From contig NZ_CP022098.1 in the NCBI RefSeq assembly GCF_002305875.1, positions 558,001-622,000 of the forward strand: a stretch of 64,000 nucleotides of DNA, in the 5' to 3' direction. Within the stretch, counting starts at the first letter, position 1; the number at the start of each line of letters is the position of its first letter. The notes beneath the pieces were generated by a model. It made no database searches, was not told the origin of the DNA, and saw nothing but the letters and a program-made list of their open reading frames with translations. Both the position numbers and the translations under genes were made by a program. Below are positions 58,757 through 64,000 of this stretch, piece after piece. Source of the stretch: Cystobacter fuscus. GTDB taxonomy: Bacteria; Myxococcota; Myxococcia; Myxococcales; Myxococcaceae.

Positions 58757-59674
58757 CTAGGTCAGGGATGGCTCCGCGGCGACGGGTCCCCGCCAGGTGG
58801 TACCCAGCAGCCCGCTCCAGTCCTGGGTGCGCGCCCAGTCCTCGAAGGTGTGCCAACCCACGTCCGGGTAGTCCTGACGCAGGAGGGTGCTGTCGACGCG
58901 GTAGCCCTCGGTCTGGAGCCAGGCGTACATGCGCGCCAGATCCTCGCTGCGCGAGCGCACGGCCTCCAGGGGCACCTCCTCGTAGCGCAGCTTGTGCCCG
59001 CTCACGTACGAGATGAGCGCGGCGGCCTGCTCTCCCGTCACCTCGTCCGAGGCGAGTTCGATGCGCTTGCCGATGAAGTCCTCCTCGCGCTCCATCACCC
59101 GGACGGCGAAGGTGCCGAAGTCCGCGAGGGCGATCATCTGCAGGCCGCGGTGGGGCGGCAGGGGCATGGCCAGCATGCCCTCGTGCAGCCGTTGGGCGAA
59201 CAGGGGCCCGAGGAAGTTCTCCATGAAGAACACGGGCGCCAGGATGGTGTAGGGCAGGGTGCTGTGGCGCAGGTGCTCCTCCAGCACGAGCTTGGTCTCG
59301 AAGTGGGGCACGCCCGTGGGTTTGTTGCCGCTCGCCACGGACGAGTAGATGAAGTGGGGCACGCGGGCGATCTTCGCGGCGTCGATGAGGTGCCGGCCGT
59401 GGCGCACCTCGCCCTCCAATCCCTGCTCGCCAAAGGGCGTCGCCATGGCGAACACGGCGTCCACGCCCATCATGGCGTGCTCCAGGGTGTCCACCTCCTC
59501 GAAGTCACCTGGGACGAGTCGGGCTCCCAGGCGCTCCAAGGCCTTGGCCTGTGCGTTGTCCGGTGAGCGGACGAGCGCATGCACCTGATGCCCACGCGCG
59601 AGGAGCGTGCGCGCCACCGCCCCTCCTTGCTTGCCGGTCGCTCCGGTCACCAACACCGTCAGTAGTCGGGACAT
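58757..59674 (-). CDS. NmrA-like NAD(P)-binding protein
   Basis: The 305-residue protein starts with the extended-SDR/NmrA Rossmann loop TVLVTGATGKQGGAVARTLL, then RLGARLVPGDFEEVDTL, YSSVASGNKPTGVPHFETK and VMEREEDFIGKRIELASDEV. It is atypical SDR, with no clear catalytic Tyr-Lys, so it is more likely a redox sensor or an NAD(P)-linked regulator than a dehydrogenase. GGAGG lies seven bases before the ATG at 59674. The target is unknown. Confidence 0.9.
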   Translation of the reverse strand: MSRLLTVLVTGATGKQGGAVARTLLARGHQVHALVRSPDNAQAKALERLGARLVPGDFEEVDTLEHAMMGVDAVFAMATPFGEQGLEGEVRHGRHLIDAAKIARVPHFIYSSVASGNKPTGVPHFETKLVLEEHLRHSTLPYTILAPVFFMENFLGPLFAQRLHEGMLAMPLPPHRGLQMIALADFGTFAVRVMEREEDFIGKRIELASDEVTGEQAAALISYVSGHKLRYEEVPLEAVRSRSEDLARMYAWLQTEGYRVDSTLLRQDYPDVGWHTFEDWARTQDWSGLLGTTWRGPVAAEPSLT

Positions 59675-59743
59675 TTATGGATCCTCCAGACAATCACATC
59701 CAAGGTGGGCACGCCGCGCACGTGGAGCGAGCCCGGGCGTGGC

Positions 59744-60277
59744 TCAGTGCTCCCCGCCGCTCGGGGAGGTGGGGCGCGACGTCACCTCTCGCGCCACCTT
59801 GAGCGCGCCCGACAAGGCATCCCCGGCGAGCTTGCGAGCGCCCACCAGGGGATGGCCGTGGACGGCCTCGCGCGCGGCGCCTATCACGCTCTTGACGGCG
59901 TCGAGCGCCAGCTCCTTCACGCGCTCCCGGCCGAAGCCTTCACCAGTGCCTTCGCCGGGGCCTTCACCAGAGTCCTCCATGTGAGGTGTCTGCGCGTGAG
60001 GTGTCTGCGCGGAGGCCTTGCTCGTGCGGGCCTCCACCGAGGGAAGCTCCTCGTGCTTCCGGGCCTGTTGCTCGCGCGCGGCCTGGGCCGCCTCCTGTTG
60101 CTTCTTCAGCTCATACCGCGCGCGACGCTCCTGATAGAGCTGCTCGGTGCGGGCGTGGGCATGGCCGTAGCGCACCTTGTTGGCCACCTCCGCGGCGGGC
60201 TCTCTCTTGGGGGTGTCGCGGGTGTTCTCGTCGGGGGCGGCCACGGTGTTCTGCTCGTCACGGAACGTCTTGGTCAT
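59744..60277 (-). CDS. Low-complexity charged protein of unknown function
   Basis: The 177-residue protein is hydrophilic, with an Arg/Lys/Glu/Gln helix-rich first half (RTEQLYQERRARYELKKQQE, about 43-62) and a repetitive middle (QTPHAQTPHMEDSGEGPGEG, then TGEGFG). The C-terminal helix is ELALDAVKSVIGAAREAVHG. GGAG precedes the ATG. It has no signal, TM or recognised domain. Such proteins often bind nucleic acid or act in stress protection, but nothing here decides it. It is leftward, and the NmrA gene follows it 69 bp downstream. Confidence 0.7.
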   Translation of the reverse strand: MTKTFRDEQNTVAAPDENTRDTPKREPAAEVANKVRYGHAHARTEQLYQERRARYELKKQQEAAQAAREQQARKHEELPSVEARTSKASAQTPHAQTPHMEDSGEGPGEGTGEGFGRERVKELALDAVKSVIGAAREAVHGHPLVGARKLAGDALSGALKVAREVTSRPTSPSGGEH

Positions 60278-60739
60278 CCTCGGCTCCTCGCGTCTGGACG
60301 CGTCGTTGAATCTTCTCGTTGAGCCTTCCAAGGTAGGTCGTGCACCGTGCCCGGGAATGGGTTCGAAGCAGGCGGGCGGACGGGCGCTCCATCTTCCGCT
60401 CCAACACCAGACACGGCGGGTCCCTGGGTCCGCGCGGAACCCCTCCCTCGGGGCCGCCCCTCGCGCCCAAGGACAGCAGTCCGGGCGTCTGGCTTTCAGT
60501 CCTGGACAGACAGGGCGCTTCGCGAGCCGGGGACCGTCTGGAGAGTGTTCACCCCGGTGCGCTTTCCCCATTCCCAGGGGATGCGGGTAGGCGGGGACCT
60601 CCGGGTATTTTCCGCCTCCCGGAAGATGCCGTGGACGGAGCGGCGTTCCGGGGCGGGACGGACGGTTCTTCCCTCTGCGAGGGGCGGCGGGCCTCACGCG
60701 AGCGCCTGGGTGGGATCGGGCCTTGCAGAACCTCGCGGC
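60278..60739. other. 462-bp intergenic region before the terpene synthase
   Basis: No coding frame, repeat or RNA was seen on either strand. The region must hold the promoters for the leftward charged protein and the rightward terpene synthase, but no convincing -10/-35 or operator could be picked out. Confidence 0.35.
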
Positions 60740-61699
60740 ATGAGCCCCGCCGCCTCGCCCCCGCTGTTCTGTCCATTCCCCACGCAGGAACATCCCCGCC
60801 TGCTGCAACTCGAGCAGGAGGCCCTGGCGCGCTGGGCGGGCCAGTTGGAGACGCCCGCGCAGCATGTCGACCTCGAGAAGTTGTGCCGCGGCCACTTCCC
60901 CCTGTTGCTCGGCTGCGCCCATCCCACGGTGCCCCCGGAGCGACTGGGCGCGGCGCTCGACTTCCTCATCTGGAACTTCTCCTGGAATGACCAGATGGAC
61001 GGGGTGCCCCCGGTCTGGCTTCAGGAGCAGAGCTGGCTGGCGTTGGCGGTGTTGCAGGGGGCCACGCCCGCGCGCGATGCGCTGCCCTCGCTGTGGCTGC
61101 TCCGGGACATCCGCGAGCGGCTGCTCGGGCCCATGCCCCGCCTCTGGCGCGAGCGCTTCATCCTGGCCTGCCAGTCGTACTTCCGGGGGACGATTCGCGA
61201 GGCGCGGGTGCGTTCCGAGCGTCTGTGCCTGGACGTGTCGTCCTACGTCGAGCTGCGCCGCCTGTCGGCGGGCACGTCCATGGTGTTCACCCAGATGGAG
61301 GCGCTCGAGGGCTTCTTCCTCCCGGAGGACATCCTGGCCCACCCGGCGCTCGTGCAGCTCGCGCGCACCGCCACGGACGTGATGGCCTGGGCCAACGATC
61401 TCTTCTCGCTGGAGCGCGACCTGCGGGACGACTTCCACCCGAACCTGGTGCTCTCGCTGCAAGTCGAGCGGACCCTGCCGCTGGACGAGGCGCTGCGCGC
61501 GGCGGCGGAGATGCACGACACCGCGGTGCGGCGCTTCCTCGTCCAGGAGCGCTCCCTGCCTTCGTTTGGCGTGCATGACGCCGCCGTGTCGCGGCTCGTG
61601 CTCGGGATGCGCCGGTGGATCCGCGCCAACCTCGACTGGTCGCTGCGGACGGGCCGCTATCCGCGGACCGCCGCGTCCGAGTGCTCGCGCGTGGCGTGA
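60740..61699 (+). CDS. Class I terpene synthase with variant metal-binding motifs
   Basis: The 319-residue protein has the size and fold of bacterial class I sesqui/monoterpene cyclases. The second metal motif is clear: Asn219-Asp-Leu-Phe-Ser223-Leu-Glu-Arg-Asp227 (NDxxSxxxD), followed by RDDFHPNLVL. The first aspartate-rich motif reads Asn83-Asp84-Gln-Met-Asp87 within WNFSWNDQMDG, instead of the usual DDxxD, so the first Asp is Asn. Other landmarks are the effector Arg in RRLSAGTSMVFTQMEALEG and RRWIRANLDWS at the end. It would cyclise a farnesyl- or geranyl-type diphosphate to a hydrocarbon or alcohol. It stands alone, with no oxidase partner adjacent. The start at 60740 is the first plausible codon before the conserved part. 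Confidence 0.82.
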   Translation: MSPAASPPLFCPFPTQEHPRLLQLEQEALARWAGQLETPAQHVDLEKLCRGHFPLLLGCAHPTVPPERLGAALDFLIWNFSWNDQMDGVPPVWLQEQSWLALAVLQGATPARDALPSLWLLRDIRERLLGPMPRLWRERFILACQSYFRGTIREARVRSERLCLDVSSYVELRRLSAGTSMVFTQMEALEGFFLPEDILAHPALVQLARTATDVMAWANDLFSLERDLRDDFHPNLVLSLQVERTLPLDEALRAAAEMHDTAVRRFLVQERSLPSFGVHDAAVSRLVLGMRRWIRANLDWSLRTGRYPRTAASECSRVA

Positions 61700-61705
61700 A
61701 CCTCC

Positions 61706-62419
61706 TCACAACCCGAGCCAGGCCAGGAGCGCGCCCAGGTCCTCATCCGACAGGGCCTCGCGGCTGTAGGGCGGCATGTTGCCCCCCACGCCGAAGAAGC
61801 GGCCATGGCGCACCTTCTCGATGAAGACGAGGCCCGGGGTGCTGTTGGGAAAGAGCGGGTGGTACTCGTGGGCCACGTCGGGCAGCACGGGGGCGAGCGC
61901 CGTGAGCCGCCCCTTCCCGGTGCGCACCTCGCCATGACAGTCCTGGCACGCCGCGCGGTACACCTCCGCGCCCCGGCGGGCGTCTCCCCGCGGCACGTCG
62001 GTGATGTCTCGCACGAGCGTGAAGGGTTGCGCCGGCGAGTCGGGCTGGGGGCTGAGGCCCACCATGTACTCGTAGAGGGCGCGGCTCTTGGCATCCTCCG
62101 CCTCGAGGGGAGCGGTGCCGCGCATGAAGGCGGTGTAGCAGAAGTTCACCGCGTCCAGCAGCGTCACCTCGTAGCCGCCCCACCAGTGGGGGCGCGAGGC
62201 CACGCCCACCAGCGACAGGCCCGTGTACAGCTTGTCCCGGGCCTGCTCGCTCGACGTCGCGTGACACGTGGCGCACGAGAAGGCGTTGTACTGGCTCGTC
62301 GACAGCCGGGAGTCCCGGAACAGGGCCTCGCCGTATTCTTCCGCGGGAGTGGGACCACACCCGGCCACCAGCCCCGCCACCGCGCAGGCCACCGCGCCCG
62401 CCACCCCTCGTGTCCTCAT
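61706..62419 (-). CDS. Diheme cytochrome c lipoprotein
   Basis: The 237-residue product has a lipoprotein signal (CAVAGLVAGCGP) and two heme-attachment motifs: CATCH in AFSCATCHATSS (about 50-55) and CQDCH in AACQDCHGEVRTGKG (about 155-160). The distal Met in GNMPPYS suits a His/Met type c heme. The middle (ITDVPRGDARRGAEVYRAA) is the start of a second cytochrome c domain. It is exported through the periplasm and would be matured by the cytochrome c system. The ATG overlaps the stop of the upstream beta-propeller lipoprotein by 4 bp (ATGA), so they are made together. Confidence 0.9.
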   Translation of the reverse strand: MRTRGVAGAVACAVAGLVAGCGPTPAEEYGEALFRDSRLSTSQYNAFSCATCHATSSEQARDKLYTGLSLVGVASRPHWWGGYEVTLLDAVNFCYTAFMRGTAPLEAEDAKSRALYEYMVGLSPQPDSPAQPFTLVRDITDVPRGDARRGAEVYRAACQDCHGEVRTGKGRLTALAPVLPDVAHEYHPLFPNSTPGLVFIEKVRHGRFFGVGGNMPPYSREALSDEDLGALLAWLGL

Positions 62420-63672
62420 GGCTTGCTCCTCAGCAGGCCCACCGAGTCCGGATAGATGCCCACCCTCACCGTCTTCTTCACCGCGCCCGCCTCCAGATCC
62501 AGCACGTGCAGGGTGCCCGGACCCACATGGTCTCCCTCGCACACCGCCAACGCCTGCTTGCCCCCCGGTATCAGCTCCACCTGGTGCACGTTGAGACAGC
62601 CCGCGGGCGACAGTGGAATCTTCCCCTTCACGGCGGGCCCGCTCCCGCTCACGTCGATGATGGCCACGGTATCCACCCGCTGGTAGGGCAGGAGGAGTGT
62701 CCGGCCATCGACACTGAAGGCGCCGAACATGGGCACGCCCTGGCGCAGCTCCTCGTCCATGCGCTCGGGGAGCAGCGAGCGCTCGGGGAGGATGCGCAGC
62801 GACTGGGGATCCAGGTGGTAGGCGATGGGGCTGTCCAGGGAGCCCACCCACAGCGAGCCATCCGTGGGCGAGAGGGTGAGTGAGTAGGGGGAGTAGCGGG
62901 GGGCCTGGGCGGTGCCCGGGTTGGGCAGGCGGACGCGGGTGACGGGGAAGGCCGGGTCATCCAGCCGCACCACGGCGACCTCGTCCGAGAGGCAGGCGAC
63001 ATAGGCGCGCGTCTCGTCGGGGGACAGGCGCACGGCGTGGGGCGCGGGACACACGGCAACGCGCTTCGTCACGCGCATGGTGTCGGTGTCGACGAGGACG
63101 AGGTTGGCGTCGATGTTCTCCTGGGGGGTTCCGTTCTGGAGGGCCTCCTGGAGCTTGAGCAGATCGAAGTGGGTGACGTAGAGCGTGCGGCCATCGGCGC
63201 TGAGCACGAGGTCGCCCGGGTTGCGGTCCACGCGCGTGGAGGCGACGAGGTGGTTGTCTTTGGCGTCGAGCTTGAGGCAGTAGCCATCGGCGGTGCCGGT
63301 GCCATGCGCGCCGTGGGGGCCCGAGCCGGCGCCGGGCACGGAGTAGGAGAGGCCCACGTAATAGAAGTCCCCGCGTGGCGAGAAGGCGGCGTGGTGGGGG
63401 CCCTCGAGTTCCACGGGGTTGAGTCCCACGGGCACGCGCGCGAGCTCGCCCCAGTCCGGAGTGTCGAGGGAGTCCAGGTCCAGCAGGCTGACGGTGTCGT
63501 CCATGCTGTTGGTGACGACGATGCGCCCGCTGCCGAGGGGAGGCATTTCACTCCGGCCGGGCCAGCCCTGGGGATGGTCGTAATGGAGCGGGGGCGGCTC
63601 GCCGCTCGTGTCGATGCAGGCGCCGAGCGCGAGCGTGGCGAGGATGGCGAGGCGTGGGAGCTTCTTGTTCAT
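62416..63672 (-). CDS. YncE-like beta-propeller lipoprotein
   Basis: The 418-residue product has a lipoprotein signal (LPRLAILATLALGAC) and about six YVTN-type blades (for example RIVVTNSMDDTVSLLDLDSL, FYYVGLSYSVPG, DLVLSADGRTLYVTHFD, AYVACLSDEVAVVRLDD, TLLLPYQRVDTVAIIDVSG, ALAVCEGDHVGPGTLHVLDL). It carries no heme motif. Its last codons overlap the cytochrome c start, so the two are an operon; this pairing is seen in periplasmic or surface electron-transfer complexes, where the propeller would hold or feed the cytochrome. The electron donor or acceptor is unknown. Confidence 0.9.
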   Translation of the reverse strand: MNKKLPRLAILATLALGACIDTSGEPPPLHYDHPQGWPGRSEMPPLGSGRIVVTNSMDDTVSLLDLDSLDTPDWGELARVPVGLNPVELEGPHHAAFSPRGDFYYVGLSYSVPGAGSGPHGAHGTGTADGYCLKLDAKDNHLVASTRVDRNPGDLVLSADGRTLYVTHFDLLKLQEALQNGTPQENIDANLVLVDTDTMRVTKRVAVCPAPHAVRLSPDETRAYVACLSDEVAVVRLDDPAFPVTRVRLPNPGTAQAPRYSPYSLTLSPTDGSLWVGSLDSPIAYHLDPQSLRILPERSLLPERMDEELRQGVPMFGAFSVDGRTLLLPYQRVDTVAIIDVSGSGPAVKGKIPLSPAGCLNVHQVELIPGGKQALAVCEGDHVGPGTLHVLDLEAGAVKKTVRVGIYPDSVGLLRSKP

Positions 63673-63688
63673 GGTGCTTCCTGGTGAT

Positions 63689-64000
63689 TCAGACTTCGAT
63701 GAACTTCGTGCCGGTGATGCCTTCTTCTTCCAGGGCGCGCTTGACGTGCTCGGAGACGATGAGGATCACCTTCCAGCCCCAGGGACGGAAGACGTGGACC
63801 TCCCCGAGCTTCTCCGGATCCACCTTCAGCCCCGAGACGTTGCGGTATTCACCAGGCTCCTTGTCCGGGCGATTGTCCTCCGGGAGCCAGTGGAGAACCT
63901 CCGCACACCGGGCGTCGTCGATGCATTTGATGACGCGCAAGGCGTTGAGGATGAACCAGGGCTCCGTCTGACCTTCCACTTCGACGGGGATGAACTGCAC
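63689..64000 (-). CDS. Imm11 (DUF1629) immunity protein, cut by the window edge
   Basis: The open frame runs off the right edge and this is only the C-terminal part (about 103 residues). It has the family pattern EPWFILNALRVIKCIDDARC near the visible start, ending YRNVSGLKVDPEKLGEVHVF, VILIVSEHVKRALEEE and GITGTKFIEV, which match the Imm11 / DUF1629 family named after a Myxococcus xanthus protein. These are cytoplasmic immunity proteins to polymorphic toxins. A GTG at the very edge is probably internal. The toxin should lie just outside the window, upstream on the same strand. It is 16 bp from the beta-propeller gene on the same strand. Confidence 0.85.
   Translation of the reverse strand: MQFIPVEVEGQTEPWFILNALRVIKCIDDARCAEVLHWLPEDNRPDKEPGEYRNVSGLKVDPEKLGEVHVFRPWGWKVILIVSEHVKRALEEEGITGTKFIEV

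Noticed and set aside
60347-60739. Longer N-terminus for the terpene synthase
   Set aside because: The extra 131 residues have no terpene-synthase match and lie in a region with no coding character.
1-64000. tRNA, rRNA, CRISPR, insertion sequence or attachment site
   Set aside because: No cloverleaf, rRNA core, repeat-spacer array or transposase was recognised.

Overview
The window is high-GC bacterial DNA, almost certainly from a myxobacterium and most likely the Cystobacter/Archangium/Melittangium side of the order. The clues are: a secreted trypsin-like protease with a MYXO-CTERM-type tail, a DUF2381 (myxobacterial paralogous family) gene fused by ATGA overlap to a membrane Ser/Thr kinase, several soluble histidine kinases with REC/GAF/PAS domains, an orphan CheR, many small lipoproteins, a DUF3396 and an Imm11 immunity protein, an RHS toxin, and a terpene cyclase. 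No rRNA, tRNA, CRISPR array, insertion sequence or replication origin was recognised. All family names rest on recalled motifs; no database search was run.

Layout. 0-4.3 kb: the 3-prime part of an RHS/PAAR-like toxin and a HEAT/LRV-like presumed immunity gene. 4.4-8.4 kb: a wrecked SDR gene whose end carries a MerR-type operator, the MerR gene with its coupled Tat-exported alpha/beta hydrolase, an AbfB-domain lipoprotein and a KgtP-like permease. 8.5-15.4 kb: a signalling block with three histidine kinases, a GNAT protein and a TPR lipoprotein. 15.6-21.3 kb: an exported FKBP isomerase, a CAP-domain lipoprotein, a CheR-type methyltransferase and a four-gene secreted-protein operon ending in the protease. 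21.3-25.3 kb: two paralogous small basic proteins around an RDD protein, a zinc-ribbon protein, DUF2267, thioredoxin and a LysR regulator. 25.5-37 kb: a six-TM protein with an internal 84-bp duplication, DUF1877, a HAD 5'-nucleotidase, a START-domain protein, a pair of membrane-anchored helical proteins, the DUF2381-kinase pair and an SDR.

37-42 kb is the most striking stretch. An FG-GAP-like secreted protein is followed by a tandemly duplicated toxin/immunity module (about 1.5-1.75 kb per copy). One copy is intact: an exported protein with a PD-(D/E)xK-like nuclease motif, overlapped by a DUF3396 immunity gene. In the other copy the toxin is destroyed by a 2-bp insertion and a 292-bp deletion while its immunity gene stays open. 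Differences between the copies are concentrated in the toxin C-terminus and the immunity N-terminal third.

42-64 kb: methionine aminopeptidase with a SEC-C zinc motif; an AKR / luciferase-like monooxygenase / metallo-beta-lactamase-fold operon; a helical protein / nuclease-like / broken PIN operon; a membrane metallophosphoesterase; a hotdog thioesterase; an LRV-like helical protein; a DUF962 membrane protein; an RsbRD-GAF-PAS kinase; an ornithine cyclodeaminase-like enzyme; small envelope proteins; an NmrA protein; a class I terpene synthase with variant metal-binding motifs; a cytochrome c / beta-propeller lipoprotein operon; and, cut by the right edge, an Imm11 immunity protein. At least four independent toxin or immunity loci in 64 kb fit the kin-discrimination armament usual in myxobacteria. 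Most other neighbours look like ordinary chromosomal genes grouped by short overlapping operons.
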